64,000 bases of DNA from Fimbriiglobus ruber (GCF_002197845.1 NZ_NIDE01000020.1:357460-421459); one strand, 5' to 3'. Numbered from the stretch's first letter, positions 54,955 to 64,000 are shown. Notes: generated by a model from the letters alone, not told the origin. Made by a program: numbers and translations.

Positions 54955-57042
54955 TCAGAAAGTCCGATCGCACATCATGCAGTACCGGGCCCCAGGGCGG
55001 CCGGCTACTTTTCGTTTGCACCCCGGGCACTGATCTGCCGCGGCCAATGAAGTCGGCCCGGCCGGTGGGGATACAGTTGTGGGTTTCGGAGGACCGGGCG
55101 GGGCCGAGGGCCTCGTCGGTGGGACGGAACCTTTGGGTGGCCCTGACGGGGCAGGCGGGCGCGGTCCCGAAGTCACTGGCATGGGCAAATCATCAAACGG
55201 GTCCGACTTCACAGCCGGTTTCGGCTCCGTCCGCGTGAGAGATGACGGCGCTGGCAGGTCATCAAACGGGTCTGGTTTACGTCCGGCCGGGGCCGGCATT
55301 GGATTTTGGACAGGCGGGGCTGACGCCGGCCGCGGAGCGTTCCCGATCTCCGCCCCTTTTGCCTGTATCGCCCCGGCTCGGACGATAATCTCCACCCCGC
55401 CGACCGAACGCTGGTCGCCTGCTGCCACTTCGATCTCACGGCCCGCCACGACGTCCCCGCACACCACCCGCCCCGAGCGGATCCAGTATTTCAACGCGAC
55501 CGGGGCTGCCCCCCGTGCCCACACCGTACACTGGCGGGCGTCCCCGCCGACCCGCACCGGGTCGGGGCCGAGGTTGACGGTGATGATTTCCCGCGGGCCG
55601 TGCCGGACTTCCAACCACACCCGCCGGAACGCCGCCTCCACCATGGCCACCATTACGCCGATACAGAAGCCGAGGACCACGGCCCCCGCCATCCGGCCCG
55701 CGGAATCGCCGATCAGGCGGCCGGTCGTGGCATCGGCCACGGCGGCCGCCAGCGACCCCACTACAGTCTGGCCGATGAAATAAGCGGCCACGCCGACGGC
55801 CCCGCCGACCAGCCCGGCGATCGCCGCCTTGGTCGCGTGCAGGTTCGGGATGAAGTAGCTCACCCCGAACCCGAGGAGTCCACCGAGCAAAAGCCAGCCA
55901 GCCACGAACCCGAGTGTCGAGAAGCCTACGGAGGCGAACAGGTACGACAGCGCTTGCCCGGTAAACCCGGACGCGAAGCCCGCCGCGGCACTCCCTGCCG
56001 CGAGCAGCAGACCGCGCCGGCCGGGGAAGAGCGGGCGGGACAGGTAGTAATTCTGTCCCACAACCAGGGCCAGGGTCAGGGCGGCCGCCACGACCGCGGT
56101 CCAGGCGGCGGTTTCCAGAATCTTCCAGACGTAGGCCAGGAAACCCGGAGCCGTGACCGTCAGCGGGAACGCGCCCGAGCCGGTGGCCTTATCCCCGGTG
56201 GCAGTGATCTTCACCGTCATCGTTGCGGCGGCCGCGGACGGGCCGAGCGTCATTTCCATCTCCGCGGTCGTCTTGTCGGCCGGCACGACGACCGACTTCG
56301 CGGTCACGCCGGGCGGCAAGTCGGCAGCGGTAAGAGTCACCGGCCCCTGGAAGAACGACCGCCGGATGGCGATCGGCACCTTGACGCTCGCGCCGCGCGG
56401 TAATTTGGCCTCGGCCGGCGGGAATACCTCGATCTGCGGCCCCACCTCGAACTCGTAAATGAGCCGCTTGTCCGAGGGCTGGTTGTCTTTGGTAATCGTG
56501 CCCGAAAACTCTTTCCTCACCGCCCCGTGTAGGACGTTCACCTTGTACGTCGTCTGGTTCGGTGCCGGCGGGCATCGCGAATAAAAATTGACGAAGACGC
56601 GGTAAATGCCGTTCGGTGCCCCGCCGACCGGCCAAAAGATGTTTTCGACCGGCTCGTCCGTGGGCTGAACGCACCCCGCGTTCCGGTCCACGTCGAGTTC
56701 GCCGCCGGTTCGCGATTTACGTTGGGAGTAAGAAATCTCGAACCCGCTGGGGTCAATACAGTGCAAGTCGAGGTCGTTGCGATTGAACCAGATCAGCGAA
56801 AGCTGAACGTCCCCAGTTTTCGCCCCCGCGGCGGACAACCGCTCCTTGAACTCGGCCGGCGGTTCCGGGGCGACGGCCGCCGGGGCCGCGCTGGAAACGA
56901 GCGAAGGAGCCCCGGCGTCGCCGACTAGGACACGACTGAGCCAGACGACCACCTCGCCCGGCGGCCACCCGGCCAACAGGCACCCGGCGGCCCCGAACAG
57001 GCCGAACACCAGCATCTTTTTCCAAGCCGTTCTCAGATCCAC
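54955..57042 (-). CDS. YfaP-like / multi-pass membrane / zinc-ribbon protein
   Basis: A 695-residue protein with an N-terminal hydrophobic segment (10-40). Residues about 75-190 match a YfaP/DUF2135-like beta-sandwich (LSLIWFNRNDLDLHCIDPSG, PNGIYRVFVNFYSRCPP). A second beta-sandwich region runs about 200-310. Some six membrane segments, glycine-zipper-rich, span about 320-490. A beta-rich cytoplasmic region follows, then a proline-rich linker with two copies of DPFDDLP, and a C-terminal zinc ribbon (CPGC...CMMC). The zinc ribbon is the final 24 residues. It could sense signals outside and recruit the cytoplasmic vWA, PP2C and kinase partners; inference. It lies 41 bases after the small membrane protein gene. 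Confidence 0.78.
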   Translation of the reverse strand: MDLRTAWKKMLVFGLFGAAGCLLAGWPPGEVVVWLSRVLVGDAGAPSLVSSAAPAAVAPEPPAEFKERLSAAGAKTGDVQLSLIWFNRNDLDLHCIDPSGFEISYSQRKSRTGGELDVDRNAGCVQPTDEPVENIFWPVGGAPNGIYRVFVNFYSRCPPAPNQTTYKVNVLHGAVRKEFSGTITKDNQPSDKRLIYEFEVGPQIEVFPPAEAKLPRGASVKVPIAIRRSFFQGPVTLTAADLPPGVTAKSVVVPADKTTAEMEMTLGPSAAAATMTVKITATGDKATGSGAFPLTVTAPGFLAYVWKILETAAWTAVVAAALTLALVVGQNYYLSRPLFPGRRGLLLAAGSAAAGFASGFTGQALSYLFASVGFSTLGFVAGWLLLGGLLGFGVSYFIPNLHATKAAIAGLVGGAVGVAAYFIGQTVVGSLAAAVADATTGRLIGDSAGRMAGAVVLGFCIGVMVAMVEAAFRRVWLEVRHGPREIITVNLGPDPVRVGGDARQCTVWARGAAPVALKYWIRSGRVVCGDVVAGREIEVAAGDQRSVGGVEIIVRAGAIQAKGAEIGNAPRPASAPPVQNPMPAPAGRKPDPFDDLPAPSSLTRTEPKPAVKSDPFDDLPMPVTSGPRPPAPSGPPKGSVPPTRPSAPPGPPKPTTVSPPAGPTSLAAADQCPGCKRKVAGRPGARYCMMCDRTF

Positions 57043-57083
57043 GTCACCCTCGTTTCCGCCCTATTCGTTCCGGCTGGCCACGG

Positions 57084-57521
57084 TCAGAAGTCGTCATCGC
57101 TTTTCTTTGGAGCCGGTCGTTTATTTTTAAAACCGTCATAGAAAGTGCGGTTCCGCTGGGAATATTTGGCCGCCTTGTCACCGCTCAGGAAGGTCGCAAG
57201 GTCGGTCAAATCGTCAACCTGATTGCGCGCCGCGACAAGGATGTCTTCGACGTCCGACGAGGACGACGGGTCCGATCCGAGGGAGTGCATCCGGAGTGCC
57301 CCATACGCCCCTTCGCAAGCCCGCTTCGACCCCAGATCAAATGCCTTGGCCGATGCCCGGTTTTGTTCGCGTTCGGAATCACCAACCGCCAACACGTTGT
57401 CCGAGGGCAAGGCCGGCGAAAAAAGACTCCGCGCCGGGACCGCGACGAGGGACCATGCGATGTACACCCCGAACGGAGCCCACAACAGGATCAATATGAG
57501 CCTTAATCTCTCAATGGTCAC
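57084..57521 (-). CDS. Small membrane-anchored protein
   Basis: A 145-residue protein with one N-terminal membrane segment (residues about 7-30) and a charged soluble tail ending KKSDDDF. No recognised family. The tail includes a short serine run (SDPSSSSDVEDI) that could be a phosphorylation site for the cluster kinase; inference. It lies between the GAP1-N2-like gene (65 bases) and the zinc-ribbon gene (41 bases) and is probably a structural part of the same complex. Confidence 0.7.
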   Translation of the reverse strand: MTIERLRLILILLWAPFGVYIAWSLVAVPARSLFSPALPSDNVLAVGDSEREQNRASAKAFDLGSKRACEGAYGALRMHSLGSDPSSSSDVEDILVAARNQVDDLTDLATFLSGDKAAKYSQRNRTFYDGFKNKRPAPKKSDDDF

Positions 57522-57586
57522 GGTCGCCCTCGCTTACGAACTGTTGTCGCATGCAATGTGCCCCAACGCAACGCTTTACGCAACAC

Positions 57587-60424
57587 TTATTCGATACCCG
57601 GGGACGTTGCCATCGGTCCCGGCTTGCGCACCGAAGGTGCCCGCGCGATCCGGCGCTTACATGGCCGTGGGCCTCGGAGTAATTGGTGCTGGTGGTTTTT
57701 GGACGATGTCGACGGCAAGTGATCCGCAACCGGGGGTGTCTTTGGAGACGGCTCCTGATCGGGGGCCGGCTTTGGCTTTAACAACCAGTATCCCACGGCA
57801 CACAGGACGACTAACCCCACCGCAATCCCACCCGCGATCAACAGCGACTGGTTTGGGAATGTGTCCCGGGCCTTAAAGGTTCGTCGATGAGGCTCGCCTT
57901 CGGCTTCTCGCTCATCCCGATCGACGGTCATCTCCGCCAGCACGTCGGCTTCCAGTTGATCGAGTATCCAGGGAGCAATCGGGATTTGACGCGGCTCCGC
58001 AAAGAGGGGCCGCCAGTGTTCCTGGGGAACGTGCTGTTTGAAATAGCCGAGCTGCAAGACGGCCTCGTGGGGGCTGCCGTGGACTACGGCCAGCCAGGCG
58101 TTGACGCACGTGCTGCACGCGCGATACCCGTCCCCGGCCGGGAAACAGGTGGCGAACAACGACGCGAACGGTGCAAGTCCCCCCGGGGCTTGAGCGGGAT
58201 CGATGGCGGCGTAGCGATTTCGGAATACGGCCCGGAGGCCGTGCGCCGGGGTCGGCCAAAAGTGGCGAAACGCATTTTGAACGGACGCGGGCGGGTGGTC
58301 CTCGGCTCGCGGGGGAGTGCCCAGTACGGCAAATAAGAGTTGTGCCGCGGACAGCTTTCCGGAGACGGCCTTCGGGAGAATCATCCGGAGATCCTTCCCG
58401 GCGGATTGCAGGGCCGCTACCGCCTTCATCAACTGTGCGTGCTGCGCGACCTGGTCCGCGTCGCCCTCGAACAAGCTGGGCGTAAGCCCGCCCGCGACGT
58501 GTTCCCAGAGCGAGCGTCCGGTCGGGGTGTCTTCCAGAACCGGGAGCAGGTGGGCGAGCCGGTCCCCCTCGGCCAGATACCCCTCCCACGCCTCGGAAGC
58601 CGTCAGGTCGAGCCCCGTGACGACCGCCTCCCAGTCGTTGGGAGAGAGGCGGCATCCGCCAAGTAACTGGTCCAATACCTGATGTGAGTCGGGTCCCGGC
58701 GGGTCGAATACGATGGCCAGGAACTGGCGAAATCGTTTGGGCGCGTTTTTGCGGGCGTGGTGCAAGAAGCCCGGGACCGCGTCGTAAGGGTCGGTCCGGA
58801 GGTGTTTGCGAACCTCCTCCCGGAGAGCCGGTCGGTGCGGCACAACGGCCTCGGGCAGCCAGTCTTCAGCCCACTCCGCGCCGACAATGAGGAACGATGT
58901 TAATGCCCGCCAGTCGGCTGGAGAAGCGGACACGTTGAACAGTTCGGTCAGCTCGGCCGGTTCGGTGGGGGTCAGGAGTTCGGTCGCGGGGAGCTGTCCG
59001 AGGTCCGCACAGTCGCGGCGGAGCCGGGTGCGAACGTCCGGCGGGGCGGCGAGAAGCGACGGCGCCAGCTCTTTCAGGAGACTGGCCAGTTGGCCACGGG
59101 CTTCGGTCGGCGTCGTGACCCCGCGGACGACGTTCCACCATCGGTCCCACTCGGGAATGTCGGCGGCCACGACGGCTGCCTTGGCCGCTTCTCGCAATTC
59201 GAGTAGCCGGGCCGGCGCCCGCAAATCGTCTCGGAAAGCAGCCCGCACGTCGGCGGACGCAGCCGCGGCGGCGCGAATCAGCGGCCAGTCCGCGTCGCCC
59301 CGGCGGGTCAATTCGGCCGCTCCGTCGGGGTTGGCCTTCAGTCGGATCAGATCTTGAGCGGTTACGGTGCCGGCGTTCAGACGTGTGAGCGCGCGGGCCA
59401 GGTCGACCGCCGCGGCGAACCGGGTTGGGGCCGGCCGCGGATCGGTCAGGAGTCGGCGAGTGCGGTCGATCAAGCTCCAGTCGCCCGCGGCCGCCAGTTC
59501 GATCAGCGCCGCCCATTCGACCGGCGGGGAACCGCGGAATTCCGGGGAACAATGCTCCACCTGGAACGTGTCGATGCCGAACCCGCGGGCGGAAGCGAGA
59601 TCGGGGTCGAGCCCCTTGGCCGGGTTCCCGAAATACGTCCCGACGACGCGGGCGTGTTTATACTCGCGGAGCCCGCGGTGAGCCGGCTCGTAGGTCGTGA
59701 ACGTCAGGTCGTTCGTCCAACCCGGCGGGAGCAAACGGGCGGCGGCAAACAACAACAGCGCGACCAGGCCGGGTTCGGCGTGGACGTACAGGCGCCCGCG
59801 GGGAGAAGCATCTGCTTCCACGCTGGCGACGAAAGCTGCCAGGAACCGGGCGAGCAGGTCGCGCCGGCGGGCCGGGTCGGCCGCAAGCCGGGGGGGACAA
59901 ACCGTCGTGGCGAGGGGGGCAATAGCCGCGACCGGCGCGTCCCCCGCGAACGCGGCGAGGGCCGCCTCGCCGATCGCCGTCCCGCGGGGCAGAGTGGGGA
60001 CACCGAGCTGCTGAGGGGCGCCCTGGGGGTAGTCAGTCGTCCACCCCGGCGCGGCCCATGACCGCAGCACGTCGATCGCGCCGACGGCGGGCAGCAGGAG
60101 CGCGTGGGTGAAGTAAGCGCGGTCCCGCCCCATCGTGTCTTTTTCGAGGTACGACGTGTTCACGACCCACATCCCTTCCCCGGCCGCCGGGATACGGGCC
60201 AGCCGACGCGGTGCCTCGTTGCGAGATGGGAGACCGGACCACATGTCCATCGGGAGTTCGTAGGGCGGGTATTCGAGCGACTGGCGGGCCAGAGTGAGAT
60301 CGGCCGTGGACGCCGCCCGCACGCTCCAGCCCGGGTTGCTCAAAACGCTGTCCGTTTTGACGCAGTGGGTGACGTAAAACTGTTGGGCAGAATGAGTGCC
60401 CGGCGGGCCGCTTGCGGGTGTCAC
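57587..60424 (-). CDS. GAP1-N2-like GTPase-associated protein
   Basis: A 945-residue protein whose N-terminus, AQQFYVTHCVKTDSVLSNPG then WSVRAASTADL and an SLEYPPYELP segment, has the character of the GTPase-associated protein 1 N-terminal domain 2 (GAP1-N2) described in bacterial conflict systems. The rest to about 800 is largely helical. One membrane segment lies near residue 870 (SLLIAGGIAVGLVVLCAVGYWLL), followed by a proline- and lysine/arginine-rich tail. A GTPase gene lies two genes upstream, as expected for GAP1. The domain call is by pattern and needs a profile search. Confidence 0.7.
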   Translation of the reverse strand: MTPASGPPGTHSAQQFYVTHCVKTDSVLSNPGWSVRAASTADLTLARQSLEYPPYELPMDMWSGLPSRNEAPRRLARIPAAGEGMWVVNTSYLEKDTMGRDRAYFTHALLLPAVGAIDVLRSWAAPGWTTDYPQGAPQQLGVPTLPRGTAIGEAALAAFAGDAPVAAIAPLATTVCPPRLAADPARRRDLLARFLAAFVASVEADASPRGRLYVHAEPGLVALLLFAAARLLPPGWTNDLTFTTYEPAHRGLREYKHARVVGTYFGNPAKGLDPDLASARGFGIDTFQVEHCSPEFRGSPPVEWAALIELAAAGDWSLIDRTRRLLTDPRPAPTRFAAAVDLARALTRLNAGTVTAQDLIRLKANPDGAAELTRRGDADWPLIRAAAAASADVRAAFRDDLRAPARLLELREAAKAAVVAADIPEWDRWWNVVRGVTTPTEARGQLASLLKELAPSLLAAPPDVRTRLRRDCADLGQLPATELLTPTEPAELTELFNVSASPADWRALTSFLIVGAEWAEDWLPEAVVPHRPALREEVRKHLRTDPYDAVPGFLHHARKNAPKRFRQFLAIVFDPPGPDSHQVLDQLLGGCRLSPNDWEAVVTGLDLTASEAWEGYLAEGDRLAHLLPVLEDTPTGRSLWEHVAGGLTPSLFEGDADQVAQHAQLMKAVAALQSAGKDLRMILPKAVSGKLSAAQLLFAVLGTPPRAEDHPPASVQNAFRHFWPTPAHGLRAVFRNRYAAIDPAQAPGGLAPFASLFATCFPAGDGYRACSTCVNAWLAVVHGSPHEAVLQLGYFKQHVPQEHWRPLFAEPRQIPIAPWILDQLEADVLAEMTVDRDEREAEGEPHRRTFKARDTFPNQSLLIAGGIAVGLVVLCAVGYWLLKPKPAPDQEPSPKTPPVADHLPSTSSKNHQHQLLRGPRPCKRRIARAPSVRKPGPMATSPGIE

Positions 60425-60476
60425 AAAGGGCCCTCCGGGTTAGCAGGATGAGGATGGATCAAGAGCCGCTGGTGTG

Positions 60477-63227
60477 TCATGCCCGTCTCGCCCCCGTGAG
60501 CGTGATCGGACCGATCTGGAGGGGGGAGCCGTAAAGCGTCGTCCACCCGAGATCGATGGCCGCCCAGACCGAGACGTATACCCGGTCCGCACCCTCTTGC
60601 GGGCTGATTACGAACCCGCCGCTGTTGCGCTGATAGTCTTCCACCCGGCACACGGACGACGTGTATGGGGCAGCCTCTCCGGGAGTGGCGAGTGTGCGGG
60701 AACGGTCGTGGGCGACCGCACAGTACGACACGAATCCCGCCTCCGCCCAGCCCCACCGCACCATGACGAGGGGCAACGTGCCCGGCAACACCCGGTAGGG
60801 CGGTTGGCCGAAGGATAACTTGGCCCGGTCGCGGAGCCAGACCTGCACCACTTGCGCGATCTGCCGCTTGTCGTCTTCCCCGAACAGGCGGTGGTAGTCG
60901 TGAAGGAACGTCAGCTCCGCGGCCGTTAGCTGCTCGGTGGCCGGCGGCTTCACCTTTTTCTGGATCTGTTCGACCCGCAAGGCCATCGCAAACAGCCTGT
61001 TAATCTGTTCCTTTTTGGCGACGAACGGCGGGTAGCTCGTCAGTTCGCGGTTGTCGCCGTGCTGGCGGATCGTGGCCAGGTCGCCGGTGTCCAGGGCCCG
61101 GCTCAACTCCTCCCACGCCCGATACCGCCGCACTGCCGTTTCCAGCCGCATCCGCAACTGTTCCGTGTCGGCCCGCCCCCTGAGGATGCCGCCGTGTTTC
61201 TTCCACGCTCGGAACCACGCCCGGTCTTGTCGGTCGGTGGCTGACACGGTTTTGTCGATTTTCTGGAACATAGCCAGAGCGTCGCGCCGGCGGACGGCCA
61301 TCTGGCACTGTTCGACGAGCGTGGGCGAAGCCCGTTTGAGGATCTCGGGTCGGCCCGCCGACAACCGCTCCCAGGCGGCGGCGATCGCCGTGTCGGACGG
61401 GGCGGGGGCAGCGAGCAAGGCGGTCAGTTCGGAGAACTGCGAGAGGCCGGTCCGGACCTGGCGCACCAGGTCGGCGTGCCGGTGCGGGTATCCGGTCGGG
61501 ATCGGCTCGGCCGCCTTGAGGAAGCCCTCGACCGCGCCGGTCGCGGACATGGCTGCCGCGGCTTGGTCGAGGGCGTCGAGCAGGACTACTCTCTTCCTGG
61601 CGCAGGGGAGCCGCGATTTTAAGCCGGCTGCCTCCGGACAGCCGGCCAGCAAGTGTTCGTCCCAGAAGGCCACAAGCCGGCGGTCGGCGTCTTCCCCCGC
61701 GGTCGGCGGGATCGCTTGCAACTGCTCGATAACGGCTGCCCGCCGGACGGCCAGTTCGCCGCGCTCTTTGTGGGCGGCCTGAATGTCCGGGTGCGGGACC
61801 GCCCTGGTGACTTCCCGCCAGGAGTCGGCCAGGGCTCGTTCGGTCGAGCCGTCGGCTTCAAACAGGCGGATATATCGGTCCGCGGCCCTGGCGCGGGCCC
61901 GCCACCCCTCCGCCTGCTGGCGGTACGCTTCGGCCTCCTTGACTCCGGCCAACGCCGCCGCACACGAATCCCACAGGATCACGAACGCCCGGCCGCTGCC
62001 GGGGGCGGCCGAAGCCGAACGGAGTTTGTCCAGCAGCGCGATCTGAGTCTTCGCGGCCCGGGCCTGCGCCAAAAGCGGGCCGCCGTTCGGCCAGTCGTCG
62101 ACGAGGTCCGGCTGGTACGCCCGATCGAGGGCCCGGGGGTCGCCGACAGCGGCTTGAAGCTGGGCCCAGGCCGCCGCCCGTTTCCGGGCGCCCGCGACCG
62201 TCTGCGCGATCGCGGGCGGTTCGGCGGGGATCGTCTTCCCGGCCGCCGTCAGCCGGTCGGCCTCGGCAGCGATGGCCGCCCAGTCCTTCGGCACCGCTAC
62301 GCAGAGCCCGCGTAGAGTCCCGAACGGGTCGAGGGCGAACGGCGGGATTTTCGAGAAGGGCCGCCCGCAAGTGTCGCGGAGGGTGGCCGACCACTCGCGG
62401 ACGACGGGGTCCGTCGAGCGAAGTAGCTCGGGCCACAGCTTCGACGCCGCGGGTTTTAATAGGTCGTCCGGCGAGAAGAGGAGGTTCTCGTTGTCCTCCG
62501 CAAGAACGTACCGCTGGTACAGGGTCGGGTCGGCCGCGACGGCCCGCAGGGCGACCAGGATGATCCACGCCGCGAAGTGGTCGATCCCGAGAGTGAGGGG
62601 TTGGGTCACCCGCTCGGGGTGCTGGTACGCCGGCTTGCCAACTTCCAGTTGCTCGTTCCCCACGAGTCCCGGCACGCACATGCCGTCGTAATCGACCAGG
62701 ACCGGGAGGTTATTCACGACCATCACGTTGTCGTGTTGCAGGTCGCCGTGGGCGATGTCGGCTTGTTGGAGGTTCGTGACCAGTTTGGCCCACGCGTCCG
62801 CCATCGTGCCGACGGCCGTCAGGTCTTTCTTCTGCATCGTCTCCCGGAGCCACTCACCCAGGGACGAGCCCGTAACCCAGTCCATCGTTTGGAGGGGAAA
62901 CCACTCGCCGCGGACGCGGATGCCCTGCGGGTCGTACCGGAACCCGACGAGGCACCCGGGCCGGCGGGCGCCGAGCCGGGTCACGTGTTCGGACACCGCG
63001 CGGTACCGGCGTTCGCGGTCCGGGCTGGGGAAGTTGAATAGCTTGAGGGCGACGACCCCGCCCGCGTGGGTCATCTTGTACACGCTCGCGAACGCGCCGG
63101 CCCGCGCGCGGGGCACCCGCATCTTGTTCGTTTCCGCCTGGCACGCCTGGAGGACCGGGTCGCGGAACGCGCCGGCCGGGTTCTGCAGTGCGTCGCGGTA
63201 GTCGGCTTGGGCCGGCCAGTTCGCCAT
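60477..63227 (-). CDS. Divergent protein kinase with long helical C-terminus
   Basis: A 916-residue protein. Residues about 40-300 form a kinase-like domain: glycine loop RAGAFASVYK (42-51), lysine K62 in VALKLF, catalytic loop HGDLQHDN (160-167) with the arginine of HRD replaced by glycine, and DYDG (179-182) in place of DFG. Key catalytic Asp and Asn remain, so activity is plausible and the HGD form recalls APH/RIO-type kinases. The remaining 600 residues are helical and probably bind partners. ATG at 63227 is chosen (AGGAG just upstream); a GTG 12 bases earlier is possible. It starts 22 bases after the GTPase stop, so cotranscription is likely. Confidence 0.83.
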   Translation of the reverse strand: MANWPAQADYRDALQNPAGAFRDPVLQACQAETNKMRVPRARAGAFASVYKMTHAGGVVALKLFNFPSPDRERRYRAVSEHVTRLGARRPGCLVGFRYDPQGIRVRGEWFPLQTMDWVTGSSLGEWLRETMQKKDLTAVGTMADAWAKLVTNLQQADIAHGDLQHDNVMVVNNLPVLVDYDGMCVPGLVGNEQLEVGKPAYQHPERVTQPLTLGIDHFAAWIILVALRAVAADPTLYQRYVLAEDNENLLFSPDDLLKPAASKLWPELLRSTDPVVREWSATLRDTCGRPFSKIPPFALDPFGTLRGLCVAVPKDWAAIAAEADRLTAAGKTIPAEPPAIAQTVAGARKRAAAWAQLQAAVGDPRALDRAYQPDLVDDWPNGGPLLAQARAAKTQIALLDKLRSASAAPGSGRAFVILWDSCAAALAGVKEAEAYRQQAEGWRARARAADRYIRLFEADGSTERALADSWREVTRAVPHPDIQAAHKERGELAVRRAAVIEQLQAIPPTAGEDADRRLVAFWDEHLLAGCPEAAGLKSRLPCARKRVVLLDALDQAAAAMSATGAVEGFLKAAEPIPTGYPHRHADLVRQVRTGLSQFSELTALLAAPAPSDTAIAAAWERLSAGRPEILKRASPTLVEQCQMAVRRRDALAMFQKIDKTVSATDRQDRAWFRAWKKHGGILRGRADTEQLRMRLETAVRRYRAWEELSRALDTGDLATIRQHGDNRELTSYPPFVAKKEQINRLFAMALRVEQIQKKVKPPATEQLTAAELTFLHDYHRLFGEDDKRQIAQVVQVWLRDRAKLSFGQPPYRVLPGTLPLVMVRWGWAEAGFVSYCAVAHDRSRTLATPGEAAPYTSSVCRVEDYQRNSGGFVISPQEGADRVYVSVWAAIDLGWTTLYGSPLQIGPITLTGARRA

Positions 63228-63249
63228 CGCTCCTCGCACCCCCGCCGGT

Positions 63250-64000
63250 TCAAGACAAGACCTTGTACCCTTGCATGTGCGTCAGCCAGAGAAGGGGCTC
63301 GATGACCCCGAACGGGGCCATCGTCCGCCGCTTCACATCCTTCACCCCGAGTTCGCCCTCGAACAGACTCACGGACGACATCGGGAAAAACAGGACCTGG
63401 CCCCCGAAATACCCGCGGAGGATGCCGAGTAGGTCGATCCCGGGAAAGAGGAGCGGCAGCATTTGCTCGACGACCGCCGAGCGGGCGGCGACGACCCCGG
63501 TCGTGATCGTCGGGCGGCCGTCGCCCGCCTTCAGAATCTTCTGAATGAACGGGACGGCCTGGCCGCGGATCGGGTTGTCGCTCACGAGCAGATCGAATTT
63601 GGAGATACAGACGGCGACCGGAATCGGAATCACCTCGCCCGCGGGCACCCGATGGAGTTCGCGCAGGTCGTCGTAGTACGCCTGCATCGCGCGGATCTGG
63701 TCTTCGAGCCGCAGGTGGCCGTTCCGCCCGTAGAGCTGCGTCGGGTCCAACAGCATCATGAACCCGTCGTTCATCACCGCCCGGCGCCGCAACAAATCGG
63801 TTTCGAGCCGGGCGTCCATCATTTCGCCGGAAAAATCGAACACGTTGACCAGAACCGTGTTCGCCCCCGCCCGGTCGGCGTCCCGCACGCGCAGGACGAC
63901 GGGTTCGGGCAGGGTGTGAACAGTCGCCCCGGCTTGCCCCTGTTTCCGCAGGACCAGGTCGATGTACCGTTCGAACAGGTCGTCCCCGAGCGAGGGCGTC
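63250..64000 (-). CDS. GTPase-like protein, 5' end beyond window
   Basis: The frame is open to the window edge, so the start and N-terminal P-loop are not seen. The visible part has VNVFDFSGE (G3-like DxxG), a CISKFDLL motif in the place of the NKxD base-recognition motif, and TTGVVAARSAV, fitting a P-loop GTPase of the type paired with GAP1 proteins (double-GTPase-like families). It is the first visible gene of the minus-strand cluster. Confirmation needs the sequence beyond the edge. Confidence 0.7.
   Translation of the reverse strand, partial: TPSLGDDLFERYIDLVLRKQGQAGATVHTLPEPVVLRVRDADRAGANTVLVNVFDFSGEMMDARLETDLLRRRAVMNDGFMMLLDPTQLYGRNGHLRLEDQIRAMQAYYDDLRELHRVPAGEVIPIPVAVCISKFDLLVSDNPIRGQAVPFIQKILKAGDGRPTITTGVVAARSAVVEQMLPLLFPGIDLLGILRGYFGGQVLFFPMSSVSLFEGELGVKDVKRRTMAPFGVIEPLLWLTHMQGYKVLS

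Overview
The window looks like a chromosomal segment of a large-genome planctomycete, most likely of the Gemmata/Fimbriiglobus group. This is inferred from high GC, a PVC-type membrane-bound dehydrogenase/cytochrome c protein, many large secreted proteins of unknown function, several protein kinase-like proteins, type III glutamine synthetase, and palindromic repeats immediately after stop codons. No rRNA, tRNA or CRISPR array was recognised. About 40 genes are supported.

Layout. 1-9 kb: accD, a Ser/Thr kinase, a decayed transposase, an unusual sigma-70 factor with extra N-terminal helix-turn-helix regions, two secreted proteins and a lower-GC orphan AAA ATPase. 9-24 kb: an orphan ParA divergent from glnN (GSIII), then metallophosphoesterase, nitrilase and a 1121-residue membrane protein on the minus strand, a giant FHA/coiled-coil/pseudokinase protein with a frameshifted end, proB and birA. 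24-32 kb: a PVC-type dehydrogenase/cytochrome, a secreted isochorismatase-like hydrolase, a beta-propeller protein and a secreted esterase. 32-39 kb: a minus-strand cluster with a beta-helix protein, a galactonate-dehydratase-like enolase, a DapA-like aldolase, an MFS transporter and a ceramidase-like protein, which reads as a carbohydrate or sugar-acid pathway. 39-51 kb: a class V aminotransferase, an SGNH esterase, a complete ISKra4-type insertion sequence with a 7-bp target duplication, a secreted propeller protein, a short primary-like sigma factor, and membrane and secreted repeat proteins.

51.4-64 kb (running off the right edge): eight closely spaced minus-strand genes. In transcription order they encode a GTPase, a divergent kinase, a GAP1-N2-like protein with one membrane segment, a small membrane-anchored protein, a YfaP-like/multi-pass/zinc-ribbon protein, a vWA protein, a degenerate vWA fused to a PP2C phosphatase, and a metallophosphoesterase. 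The combination resembles the GTPase/GAP1 and TerY kinase-phosphatase-vWA modules described in NTP-dependent conflict and stress systems. It is the best candidate here for an undescribed signalling or defence system.

Repeats. Three nested inverted repeats (9041-9154, 26891-26962, 37468-37792) share one design: each large arm is itself palindromic, like REP doublets (REPIN/BIME). The rest is ordinary, densely packed chromosome.
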